Shown: positions 17,125 to 24,699 of the stretch, piece by piece | Layout: each line of letters starts with the position of its first letter | How positions within the stretch are numbered: the stretch's first letter is position 1 | Assembly: GCF_011752625.1 (NCBI RefSeq) | Contig: NZ_VWXD01000005.1 | Location: 186,001 to 250,000, forward strand | DNA length: 64,000 nt | DNA from: Candidatus Pantoea formicae | Lineage (GTDB): Bacteria > Pseudomonadota > Gammaproteobacteria > Enterobacterales > Enterobacteriaceae | Direction of reading: 5' to 3' | Made by a program: the position numbers and the translations under genes | The notes under the pieces: model-generated | Told to the model about the DNA's origin: nothing | Database searches by the model: none | What the model saw: the letters and a program-made list of their open reading frames with translations, nothing else

Positions 17125-17290
17125 AAATCGCGCGCCCGATCACTCTTCGTGCATCTTGTGCACCAAAAGTTAACAATGTCGCTTTTTCTTCCTCACACCG
17201 CTGTTATATTCCCCTCACAAACTAAGTGCTTGCGCCCGTAAGGCGCGCGGTATTTAGTGCGCCGGAGCACGCTTTCGCCGTTTTGCATAA

Positions 17291-17308
17291 CTGGCATGAA
17301 ACCTGCAA
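17291..17308 (+). promoter_or_regulatory. Sigma-54 (-24/-12) promoter of hisJ
   Basis: CTGGCATGAAACCTGCAA fits the sigma-54 consensus, with GG at 17293-17294 and GC at 17305-17306 separated by exactly 10 nt. The predicted start is near 17318, 54 nt before the gene. With the upstream NtrC-like sites it indicates nitrogen-limitation control, as known for argT in Salmonella and E. coli. Confidence 0.75.
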
Positions 17309-17371
17309 ATCATTCAGCGCAAACACACATCACGACCATATAACAATAAGCACTTCACTTGAGGGTTACCT

Positions 17372-18154
17372 ATGAAAAAGCGAGTTCTGGCTCTTTCCCT
17401 GTTGCTGGCAATGACCAGCGCTGCGAGCGTGTTCGCTGCGGTACCAAAGACGCTGCGTATCGGGACGGATCCAACCTACCCACCGTTTGAATCCAAGAAT
17501 GCACAAGGCCAGTTAGTGGGTTTTGATATCGATTTGGCGAACGAAATCTGTAAACGTATTGATACCAAATGTACGTATGTGGAAAGTGATTTTGATGCGC
17601 TGATCCCCTCGCTGAAAGCGAAGAAGATAGATGCCATCATCTCTTCTCTCTCCATCACCGAGAAACGCCAGGAAGAGATCGCCTTCTCTGAGAAACTGTA
17701 CGCAGCCAATGCCCGTTTAGTGGCGAAAAAAGGCTCAACTCTGCAACCGACTATTGAATCGCTGAAAGGCAAAAACATCGGTCTGTTGCAGGGCACCACC
17801 CAGGAAACTTATGCCAATGAAAACTGGCGTCCAAAGGGTGTGACCGTCACGCCTTATGCGAATCAGGATCTGGTCTATCAGGATCTGAATGCAGGCCGTA
17901 TCGATGCGGCATTCCAGGACGAGGTACAGGCTAGCGAAGGCTTCCTGAAACAACCGGTGGGTAAAGACTATGCGTTTGCTGGCCCAGCGGTAAAAGATGA
18001 CAAAATTTTTGGTGTGGGAACCGGTATGGGTCTGCGCAAAGATGATGCTGACCTGAAAGCGGCTATCGATAAGGCGTTTGACGCCATGCGCAAAGATGGT
18101 ACCTACGACAAAATTGCGAAGAAGTACTTTGATTTCAACGTATACGGCGATTAA
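17372..18154 (+). CDS. hisJ: Periplasmic lysine/arginine/ornithine- or histidine-binding protein
   Basis: A 260-residue ABC solute-binding protein with a clear signal peptide (MKKRVLALSLLLAMTSAASVFA, cleaved about residue 22). The family 3 motif GFDIDLANEICKR is followed by DFDALIPSLKAKKIDAIISSLSIT. It feeds HisQMP. E. coli has two paralogues here, ArgT and HisJ; only one is present in this window. The protein mixes their hallmarks: SKNAQGQLVGFDIDLA and GTGMGLRKDD are HisJ-like, while YANQDLVYQDL and the ending YFDFNVYGD are ArgT-like. The symbol is therefore provisional (argT is equally possible). GAGGG precedes the start. Confidence 0.9.
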   Translation: MKKRVLALSLLLAMTSAASVFAAVPKTLRIGTDPTYPPFESKNAQGQLVGFDIDLANEICKRIDTKCTYVESDFDALIPSLKAKKIDAIISSLSITEKRQEEIAFSEKLYAANARLVAKKGSTLQPTIESLKGKNIGLLQGTTQETYANENWRPKGVTVTPYANQDLVYQDLNAGRIDAAFQDEVQASEGFLKQPVGKDYAFAGPAVKDDKIFGVGTGMGLRKDDADLKAAIDKAFDAMRKDGTYDKIAKKYFDFNVYGD

Positions 18155-18166
18155 TTGTCCTGTTCT

Positions 18167-18290
18167 CTGACCTTGATGATTGATTTGCAGCAGGGTTGGT
18201 CATAACTATTCACTCCGGGCGCTTACTTATGTAAACTCCCGGGGTTCATACGCTTGCCGCCATCTACCCTGTGATTCAAATCCTGGTCAG
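18167..18290. repeat. ERIC element between hisJ and hisQ
   Basis: A 124-bp full-length but diverged ERIC bounded by the inverted termini CTGACC (18167-18172) and GGTCAG (18285-18290). It contains the diagnostic core GCGCTTACTTATGTAAACTCCC and CGCTTGCCGCC. It occupies most of the 192-bp gap between the binding-protein gene and the membrane genes of the same operon. Confidence 0.88.
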
Positions 18291-18346
18291 GACTGTCCGT
18301 TAGTTGGGCAGCGTTTGTTATTTTCCTTCACGACAGGATCGAAACC

Positions 18347-19033
18347 ATGTTGTATGGCTATTCTGATGTAATCCTCAAGGGCACGCTGGTGACCCTCGAG
18401 CTGGCACTCAGCTCGGTGGTGTTAGCTGTGTTGCTCGGCTTGATTGGCGCTGGCGCCAAACTCTCCCGTAATCGCCTGCTTTCAATGATTTTTGAAGGCT
18501 ACACCACGCTGATCCGTGGCGTACCGGATCTGGTGCTGATGCTGCTGATTTTCTACGGTCTGCAAATCGCCCTCAATACGGTCACTGATGCGCTGGGTGT
18601 CGCCCAATTCGATATCGATCCGATGGTGGCCGGTATCATTACGCTCGGCTTCATCTATGGCGCGTACTTCACCGAAACCTTCCGTGGTGCTTTTCTTGCG
18701 GTACCAAAAGGGCAGATTGAAGCGGCGACCGCTTTTGGCTTCACCGGCTCGCAAACTTTCCGTCGTATCCTGTTCCCGGCGATGATGCGTTTTGCATTAC
18801 CGGGCATTGGTAATAACTGGCAGGTTATCCTTAAGGCCACGGCGCTGGTGTCGCTGCTGGGGCTGGAAGACGTGGTGAAAGCCACACAGCTGGCGGGTAA
18901 AAGTACTTGGCAGCCATTCTACTTCGCGATTGTCGCTGGGGTGATTTATCTGGTGTTTACCACGCTGTCGAACTGCGTGTTGTGGTGGCTTGAACGTCGC
19001 TACACGGTGGGTGTGAAAAGGGCAGAGCTATGA
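18347..19033 (+). CDS. hisQ: Histidine/basic amino acid ABC transporter permease HisQ
   Basis: A 228-residue inner-membrane permease with about five membrane segments that pairs with HisM. The EAA coupling motif is visible as EAATAFGFTGSQTFRRILFP, and LIRGVPDLVLMLLIFYG is the conserved family segment. It ends four bases inside hisM (ATGA overlap), so translation is coupled. It is separated from hisJ by an ERIC. Confidence 0.96.
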   Translation: MLYGYSDVILKGTLVTLELALSSVVLAVLLGLIGAGAKLSRNRLLSMIFEGYTTLIRGVPDLVLMLLIFYGLQIALNTVTDALGVAQFDIDPMVAGIITLGFIYGAYFTETFRGAFLAVPKGQIEAATAFGFTGSQTFRRILFPAMMRFALPGIGNNWQVILKATALVSLLGLEDVVKATQLAGKSTWQPFYFAIVAGVIYLVFTTLSNCVLWWLERRYTVGVKRAEL

Positions 19034-19746
19034 TCGATATTATTCAGGAGTATTGGAAACAGCTGCTCTGGACCGATGGTTACCGTTTTACCGGCGTCGC
19101 CATTACGTTGTGGTTGTTAATTCTTTCCGTAGTGATCGGCGGATGTATGGCGGTGTTGCTGGCGATTGCGCGCGTATCGCCTAATCGCTACATCTCCACG
19201 CCCGTCTGGCTGTTTACCTATGTGTTCCGTGGCACGCCGCTGTATGTCCAGCTGCTGGTGTTCTATTCCGGCATGTATACCTTGGAAGTGGTGAAAGGAT
19301 CGGAGTTGCTAAACGCCTTCTTCCGCAGTGGCCTAAACTGTACGCTGCTGGCCTTTACGCTGAATACCTGCGCTTATACCACCGAAATTTTTGCAGGGGC
19401 CATTCGCGCGGTTCCCCATGGCGAAATTGAAGCGGCACGCGCTTACGGTTTCTCCCCGTTTAAAATGTATCGCTGCATCATACTGCCGTCGGCGCTGCGT
19501 ACCGCTCTGCCAGCCTACAGTAATGAAGTGATCCTAATGCTGCACTCCACCGCGCTGGCATTTACTGCCACGGTGCCCGATCTGTTGAAAATCGCGCGTG
19601 ATATTAACTCGGCGACCTACCAGCCGTTTACCGCGTTTGGCATCGCTGCGGTGCTGTATCTGATTATCTCTTACGTGCTGATTAGCCTGTTCCGCAAGGC
19701 GGAACGCCGCTTCCTGGCGCACGTGAAACCTTCTTCATCGCATTGA
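19030..19746 (+). CDS. hisM: Histidine/basic amino acid ABC transporter permease HisM
   Basis: Second permease subunit, 238 residues, with the EAA loop EIEAARAYGFSPFKMYRCIILP and FRGTPLYVQLLVFYSGMYTLE. Like E. coli HisM it ends in a charged tail (RKAERRFLAHVKPS). It overlaps hisQ by four bases and its stop lies 8 bp before the chosen hisP start. Confidence 0.96.
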   Translation: MIDIIQEYWKQLLWTDGYRFTGVAITLWLLILSVVIGGCMAVLLAIARVSPNRYISTPVWLFTYVFRGTPLYVQLLVFYSGMYTLEVVKGSELLNAFFRSGLNCTLLAFTLNTCAYTTEIFAGAIRAVPHGEIEAARAYGFSPFKMYRCIILPSALRTALPAYSNEVILMLHSTALAFTATVPDLLKIARDINSATYQPFTAFGIAAVLYLIISYVLISLFRKAERRFLAHVKPSSSH

Positions 19747-19754
19747 GTATCACT

Positions 19755-20528
19755 ATGGCTGACAACAAATTAAGCGTTACCGAACTGCACAAGCGTTACG
19801 GTGAACATGAAGTTTTGAAAGGTGTATCATTGCAGGCCAATGCCGGCGATGTGATCAGCATTATTGGCTCGTCCGGTTCCGGGAAAAGTACCTTCTTACG
19901 CTGCATTAACTTCCTCGAAAAGCCGAGCGAAGGCACTATTTCGGTTAACAACGAGCAAATTAATCTGGTGCGCGATACCGATGGACAGCTGAAAGTGTCC
20001 AACAAAGAGCAGTTGCGTTCACTGCGCACTCGTCTGACCATGGTGTTCCAGCACTTTAATTTGTGGAGCCATATGACGGTGCTCGACAACGTCACCGAAG
20101 CGCCAATCCAGGTACTGGGGCTGAGCAAAGCCGAAGCGCGTGAGCGTGCGATTAAGTATCTGGATAAAGTTGGCATTGATGAGCGTGCGCGTGCTAAATA
20201 TCCGGTGCATCTTTCGGGCGGTCAGCAGCAGCGTGTGTCTATTGCTCGTGCCTTGGCGATGGAGCCTGAAGTGCTGCTGTTTGATGAACCCACTTCTGCG
20301 CTCGACCCCGAGTTAGTTGGCGAAGTGCTGCGCATCATGCAGAAGCTGGCGGAAGAGGGTAAAACCATGGTGGTGGTGACGCACGAGATGGAGTTTGCTC
20401 GTCATGTTTCCAATCACGTGATTTTCCTGCATCAGGGCAAGATTGAAGAGCAGGGCTCGCCAGATGAATTGTTTGGCAACCCGAAAAGCCCACGCTTGCA
20501 GCAGTTCCTGTCGGGATCGCTGAAGTAA
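19755..20528 (+). CDS. hisP: Histidine/basic amino acid ABC transporter ATPase HisP
   Basis: A 257-residue ATP-binding subunit that energises HisQM. Walker A GSSGSGKST is at about 38-46, the Q-loop at VFQHFNLW, the ABC signature LSGGQQQR, Walker B VLLFDEPTS and the switch His in VVTHEMEF. ATG 19755 gives the family length; a TTG inside the hisM stop is in frame but less likely. It is the last gene of the operon; a large hairpin element follows. Confidence 0.97.
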   Translation: MADNKLSVTELHKRYGEHEVLKGVSLQANAGDVISIIGSSGSGKSTFLRCINFLEKPSEGTISVNNEQINLVRDTDGQLKVSNKEQLRSLRTRLTMVFQHFNLWSHMTVLDNVTEAPIQVLGLSKAEARERAIKYLDKVGIDERARAKYPVHLSGGQQQRVSIARALAMEPEVLLFDEPTSALDPELVGEVLRIMQKLAEEGKTMVVVTHEMEFARHVSNHVIFLHQGKIEEQGSPDELFGNPKSPRLQQFLSGSLK

Positions 20529-20552
20529 ATTTTGCGCGATAGTTAAGGCGAT

Positions 20553-20651
20553 GGAAGCGGGGGCAGAGGAGTAAGGCATCCCGCGCCAGGGATGGCGCGG
20601 GCCGAGGCTCAGGGAGGATTTATGCCGTCTTTACGATCTGCCCCCGCTTCC
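20553..20651. repeat. Nested inverted-repeat element, copy 1
   Basis: Outer arms GGAAGCGGGGGCAG (20553-20566) and CTGCCCCCGCTTCC (20638-20651) are perfectly complementary over 14 bp. They enclose an inner 8-bp hairpin CCCGCGCC / GGCGCGGG (20580-20587 / 20594-20601) and the segment CCGAGGCTCAGGGAGGATTT. It lies between convergent hisP and dalR and may act as a bidirectional transcript end. The inner core recurs at 30094-30130 with different outer arms. Confidence 0.75.
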
Positions 20652-20669
20652 TGAGCAGGCGCTGAAAAC

Positions 20670-21617
20670 TCACTCTCGCAGTAACTTCAGCGCTGTATCT
20701 TCATCGGTCACCAGTCCCGATACCCAGCCGCCCTGCAACGCAGCTCGAATCGCCGGGTACTTACGCTCGCTGCCAGAAAAACCAATAATCTTGCGCTGTG
20801 TCTGGCTCTCCAGCAATACGCTGGTCAGTAGCTCATCGGTTTCGCCCCACACGCGCTCACCTTGCTGATTGAAAAAGTGGCCGAGCATCTCGCCCACCAC
20901 GCCGCGCGCATTCAGCGCTTTAACCTGTGCATCGGTGATAAATCCTTCGGCATTTAGCGGACAGCCCGGCATCACTTCCCCAATACCGACAAAGGCCACG
21001 TCTGCCTGTAATGCGCGATCGGTGACGCGTTGGTATACCTGATGCTGCACCCACATCGCTTTATCTTGTGGCGTATCAGCGTAGAGCGGCGCAGGAATGA
21101 AGTAATACTTGCCCTGCATTTTCTCCGCCATCTTCAGTGGCACGTCGTAGCGTGTTCCGGAATCATCGCGCGCAATGGCCCCAATCATCGAAACGCACTG
21201 ATGCTGCGGGCGATCCACCCACGGCAATGCATCGATCATTGAGCGGAGAGTCTTGCCCGAACCAATGCCAAACACCTGCGGGGCTTCCTCATTGATGAAC
21301 TGAGACATCACCGCCGCGCCTTCCACCGCCAGCATCTGTTGAATGGCGTCATCATTTAGATTGGCCGATGGCACTACGCGGCACAGATCCAGGCCAAACT
21401 TCTCCTGCACCTCGCGCGCCAGCTGCAAACAGTGCGTGACGGGATGATCGATTTTCACGCTCACCATGCCCATTTCACGTGCGCTGGAGACCAGGCGCTG
21501 CGCTACCTGACGTGATAATCCCAATGCCTGCGCAATCTCCTGCTGCGTTACGCCTGCGACGTAATACATCCACGCGGCACGCGCGGCCAGCTCCTGCTTT
21601 TTCTCTTCTCTGCTCAT
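20670..21617 (-). CDS. dalR: SorC/DeoR-type transcriptional regulator of the D-arabinitol cluster
   Basis: A 315-residue regulator: an N-terminal HTH (WMYYVAGVTQQEIAQALGLS, then RQVAQRLVSSARE) followed by the sugar-binding domain of the SorC family, a phosphosugar-isomerase-like fold (for example FGIGSGKTLRSMIDALPWV and VGIGEVMPGCPLN). It is divergent from dalD, and the gap holds paired GCAAAWG-CCCT sites, so it most likely controls dalDKT and itself. I chose ATG 21617; an in-frame GTG sits one codon upstream. The symbol rests on context with Klebsiella-type dal genes, not on sequence recall of DalR. Confidence 0.8.
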   Translation of the reverse strand: MSREEKKQELAARAAWMYYVAGVTQQEIAQALGLSRQVAQRLVSSAREMGMVSVKIDHPVTHCLQLAREVQEKFGLDLCRVVPSANLNDDAIQQMLAVEGAAVMSQFINEEAPQVFGIGSGKTLRSMIDALPWVDRPQHQCVSMIGAIARDDSGTRYDVPLKMAEKMQGKYYFIPAPLYADTPQDKAMWVQHQVYQRVTDRALQADVAFVGIGEVMPGCPLNAEGFITDAQVKALNARGVVGEMLGHFFNQQGERVWGETDELLTSVLLESQTQRKIIGFSGSERKYPAIRAALQGGWVSGLVTDEDTALKLLRE

Positions 21618-21680
21618 CACGCTGTTCCGTCAAAAACGATGCGTCATCTTAACGCGTGTTTTATGGAAAGCGTTAATTGA

Positions 21681-21706
21681 GCAAAAGCCCTAAAAAAGAG
21701 CAAAAG
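21681..21706. promoter_or_regulatory. Candidate DalR operator 1
   Basis: Direct repeat GCAAAAG-CCCT-N8-GCAAAAG (half-sites 21681-21687 and 21700-21706, 19 bp apart). The same layout with GCAAATG half-sites recurs at 21770-21795. This copy lies upstream of the CRP-like site and 64 bp from the dalR start, so it could serve both genes. Confidence 0.65.
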
Positions 21707-21710
21707 TATT

Positions 21711-21757
21711 ATTTGTGATAAGGCTCGCAGAATGATCCTTACCTCGAGCACTATGCT
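21711..21757 (+). promoter_or_regulatory. CRP-like site and promoter of dalDKT
   Basis: TGTGA-N6-TCGCA at 21714-21729 differs from the CRP consensus TGTGA-N6-TCACA at one base. A -10 candidate TATGCT is at 21752-21757, predicting a start near 21763. The CRP centre then falls near -42, a class II position, which explains the lack of a good -35. Catabolite control of arabinitol use is expected. Confidence 0.6.
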
Positions 21758-21769
21758 ACACGTCATCGG

Positions 21770-21795
21770 GCAAATGCCCTTTCATGTGGCAAATG
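21770..21795. promoter_or_regulatory. Candidate DalR operator 2
   Basis: GCAAATG-CCCT-N8-GCAAATG (21770-21776 and 21789-21795) has the same spacing and central CCCT as operator 1, 89 bp away. It lies just downstream of the predicted start and ahead of the dalD ribosome-binding site. The two sites bracket the promoter, as in looping repression. Confidence 0.65.
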
Positions 21796-21811
21796 TTTAA
21801 TTGAGGCAGCT

Positions 21812-23200
21812 ATGACCAATCAATCAGTGTGGATGCACATCGGCGCGGGATCATTCCATCGGGCACATCAGGCGTGGTATCTGCATAAACTGCGCGAGCA
21901 GGGTGACGAAAGCTGGAGCATCGCGCTCGGCAATATTCGCAATGACGCGGTGCCGTTGCTCAATCAGCTCGCGGCGCAGAATGGCGAATATGTGCTGGAA
22001 ACCGTAACACCGGAAGGTGAGCGCGATTATGAAACCATCACTTCGCTGCGCAAAATCTTGCCGTGGGACAGTGAAATTAGCGCGCTGGTTGAGCAGGGGG
22101 CCAATCCGCAAACCCGTGTGATTGGCTTTACCGTGACTGAAGCGGGCTACTACCTGACACCTGAATTTAAATTGGATCTCAATCAGGCTGATGTGAAGGC
22201 CGATCTGGGTGGTGACATCCGCACTATTTATGGCGCACTCAGCCGTATCCTGACAGCGCGTGTTGCCCAAGGTGGCGCGCCGGTCACACTGCTGAACTGC
22301 GATAACCTGCGTCACAACGGCGAGCGTTTCCGTGAGGGTTTCCTTGCCTTTCTTGCGGCCAAAGGCGATACCGTGCTGGCGGACTGGGTGCGCTCGCACA
22401 CCACTTCGCCGAATACCATGGTCGATCGCATCACGCCGCGTCCTACGCCGGATGTGGCGGAGCGAGTACAAGCAGCAACCGGTAAGCAAGATGGCGCAGC
22501 GGTGATGGCGGAATCCTTTATTCAGTGGGTGATTGAGGATGACTTTATTGCCGGGCGCCCGGCGCTGGAAAAGGCCGGTGTTGAGCTGGTGGAATCGGTG
22601 CTGCCGTGGGAAGAGGCGAAAATCCGCATCCTCAACGCGACGCATGCTGCGATTGCCTGGGCGGGCACGCTGATTGGCTTGAACTATATCGATGACAGCA
22701 CACGTCATCCGGCGATTTATCAACTGGCGCACGACTACGTCACTCAGGATGTCATTCCCTCTCTGTCGCCCAGCCCGCTTGATTTAGCCGATTACCGCGA
22801 CGTGGTGCTGGCTCGCTTTAGCAACCCATACATCAAAGACACCAACCAGCGCGTGGGTGCCGATGGTCTGTCAAAAATTCCCGGCATGGTGACGCCAACC
22901 CTGCAGGAGTGCTACCAGCGTGGTGCGCAGCCCAATGCAACGGCAGTGATTCCGGCGCTGTTCTTCCTGTTTATGCAGCGCTGGGCCAATGACGATCTGC
23001 CGTATTCCTATCAGGACGGTGCGCTACAGGCCGATGCGCTGCGTAACCAGTTCGCCAGTGCCGATCCGCTGAAGGCCTTCCTGAGTGATAACGCGCTGTT
23101 TGCGGAACTGGCAAACGACAAGGCGTTTCATGCGCTGGTGACGCGCCGTGTCGTGAGTTTGCAGCAATGGCTGAAACAGCCCGAACTGGCGGCGGTGTAA
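21812..23200 (+). CDS. dalD: D-arabinitol 4-dehydrogenase (mannitol dehydrogenase family)
   Basis: Oxidises D-arabinitol to D-xylulose with NAD. The 462-residue polyol-specific long-chain dehydrogenase shows an N-terminal Rossmann start (WMHIGAGSFHRAHQAWYL), DCDN-type segment LLNCDNLRHNGERF, TMVDRITPRPT, and the catalytic Lys-Asn-His pattern in KIRILNATHAAIAW. It resembles Klebsiella DalD as I recall it (about 455 aa). A mannitol or related polyol dehydrogenase is the alternative, but the kinase and transporter neighbours favour arabinitol. The start has GAGG seven bases upstream. dalK begins 2 bp after the stop. Confidence 0.88.
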   Translation: MTNQSVWMHIGAGSFHRAHQAWYLHKLREQGDESWSIALGNIRNDAVPLLNQLAAQNGEYVLETVTPEGERDYETITSLRKILPWDSEISALVEQGANPQTRVIGFTVTEAGYYLTPEFKLDLNQADVKADLGGDIRTIYGALSRILTARVAQGGAPVTLLNCDNLRHNGERFREGFLAFLAAKGDTVLADWVRSHTTSPNTMVDRITPRPTPDVAERVQAATGKQDGAAVMAESFIQWVIEDDFIAGRPALEKAGVELVESVLPWEEAKIRILNATHAAIAWAGTLIGLNYIDDSTRHPAIYQLAHDYVTQDVIPSLSPSPLDLADYRDVVLARFSNPYIKDTNQRVGADGLSKIPGMVTPTLQECYQRGAQPNATAVIPALFFLFMQRWANDDLPYSYQDGALQADALRNQFASADPLKAFLSDNALFAELANDKAFHALVTRRVVSLQQWLKQPELAAV

Positions 23201-23202
23201 TC

Positions 23203-24672
23203 ATGTATCTCGGCATTGATATCGGCACCTCAGAACTTAAAGCGCTGATCGTTAATACAGACGGCGAGATTGTGGCGTCTCAGCACGCCACGCTGGCTGT
23301 GCAGCGACCGCATCCCCACTGGGCGGAACAGGATCCCGAACGCTGGTGGCAAGCCTGCGCCGAGGTGCTGGCGACATTGCGTCATCAATCCCCTGATGCG
23401 TGGGTCGAGATTCGCGCCATCGGCTTATCCGGTCAGATGCACGGCGCTGTGCTGCTCGATGCGGATGGCAAGGTATTGCGTCCGTGCATCTTGTGGAACG
23501 ACACACGCAGTGCGCCGCAGTGTGAGGTACTACGGAAGTGCTATCCGCAGATGATGGCGATCAGCGGCAACATGATCATGCCTGGCTTCACCGCGCCGAA
23601 ACTGCGCTGGGTGGCAGAGCATGAGCCGGCGATCTTCAGCCGCATCGATAAGGTTTTGCTGCCAAAAGATTACCTGCGCTGGCGTCTTACCGGGCGCTTT
23701 GTCAGTGAACCTTCCGATGCTGCCGGCACGTTGTGGCTGGATGTGGCGCAGCGTGATTGGTCCGATGAACTGCTGGGCATCACCGGACTGACGCGCGCCC
23801 AGATGCCCGAACTGGTGGAAGGCAGTGCAGTGAGTGGCCGTTTGCAGCCAGCACTGGCGAGCGAGTGGGGCTTATCCACTTCGGTGACGGTGGCGGGGGG
23901 TGGCGGTGATAATGCCGCTTCAGCGGTTGGCGTGGGCGCAGTGAATCCGGGCGATGCCTTTATTTCACTGGGCACGTCCGGCGTGATCTTCGTGGTGAAC
24001 GATCGCTTACAGGCCGATCCCCAATCCGGTGTGCATGCCTTCTGCCATGCGCTACCGGGCCGCTGGCATCAGATGAGTGTGATGCTCAGCGCCGCCAGTT
24101 GTTTGCGCTGGCTGTGCAATCTGCTGTCGGTAAGCGAAAGCCAACTCATGGAGGAGATGGCACAACTCAGTGATGAACAACTGCGCAGCGCACCGGTTTT
24201 CCTGCCTTACCTGTCAGGTGAGCGTACACCGCATAACGACCCTGACGCCTCCGGTTCTTTCTTCAATCTACGCCACGAAACGCCGCGTGCCTTACTGGGC
24301 TATGCGGTGATCGAAGGTGTGGCATTTGGGCTAGCGGATGGGTTAGCCGTGCTCGGTGACGCCCAGCATCACATTCAGCAATGCAGCCTGACCGGCGGCG
24401 GTGCACGCAGCACGCTGTGGGCACAGCTGATTGCCGATGTGCTGCAACTGCCCATCGTTACCCATCCGGCCAGCGCATCGGGTGCACTGGGCGCCGCGCG
24501 TTTAGCCTGGCTGGCGGATGGCGGTCTTGAGCATGAGGTGTGTCTGAAACCTGCGGTACAGGCGCGCTATCAACCGGACGTGACGCGAGGTGCCGTGCTG
24601 CAACAGCGGCTGCGTCTGTTCCGCGAACTCTACATCCAACAACAACAGGTGCGCAGCTTGCTACCTGCATAA
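23203..24672 (+). CDS. dalK: D-xylulose kinase (FGGY family)
   Basis: Phosphorylates D-xylulose, the DalD product, to D-xylulose 5-phosphate for the pentose-phosphate pathway. The 489-residue protein has the FGGY/XylB fold: phosphate-1 motif GIDIGTSELKALIV at the N-terminus, GLSGQMHGAVLLD, WNDTRS, SDAAGTLWLDV, the C-terminal ISLGTSGVIF, and the adenosine motif TGGGARSTLWAQLIADV. ATG 23203 follows the dalD TAA by 2 bp; an upstream in-frame codon inside dalD is unlikely. Klebsiella carries this kinase in its arabinitol operon separately from xylB. Confidence 0.88.
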   Translation: MYLGIDIGTSELKALIVNTDGEIVASQHATLAVQRPHPHWAEQDPERWWQACAEVLATLRHQSPDAWVEIRAIGLSGQMHGAVLLDADGKVLRPCILWNDTRSAPQCEVLRKCYPQMMAISGNMIMPGFTAPKLRWVAEHEPAIFSRIDKVLLPKDYLRWRLTGRFVSEPSDAAGTLWLDVAQRDWSDELLGITGLTRAQMPELVEGSAVSGRLQPALASEWGLSTSVTVAGGGGDNAASAVGVGAVNPGDAFISLGTSGVIFVVNDRLQADPQSGVHAFCHALPGRWHQMSVMLSAASCLRWLCNLLSVSESQLMEEMAQLSDEQLRSAPVFLPYLSGERTPHNDPDASGSFFNLRHETPRALLGYAVIEGVAFGLADGLAVLGDAQHHIQQCSLTGGGARSTLWAQLIADVLQLPIVTHPASASGALGAARLAWLADGGLEHEVCLKPAVQARYQPDVTRGAVLQQRLRLFRELYIQQQQVRSLLPA

Positions 24673-24699
24673 CGGCTTACCGAACAGAAGGTGATTGTG

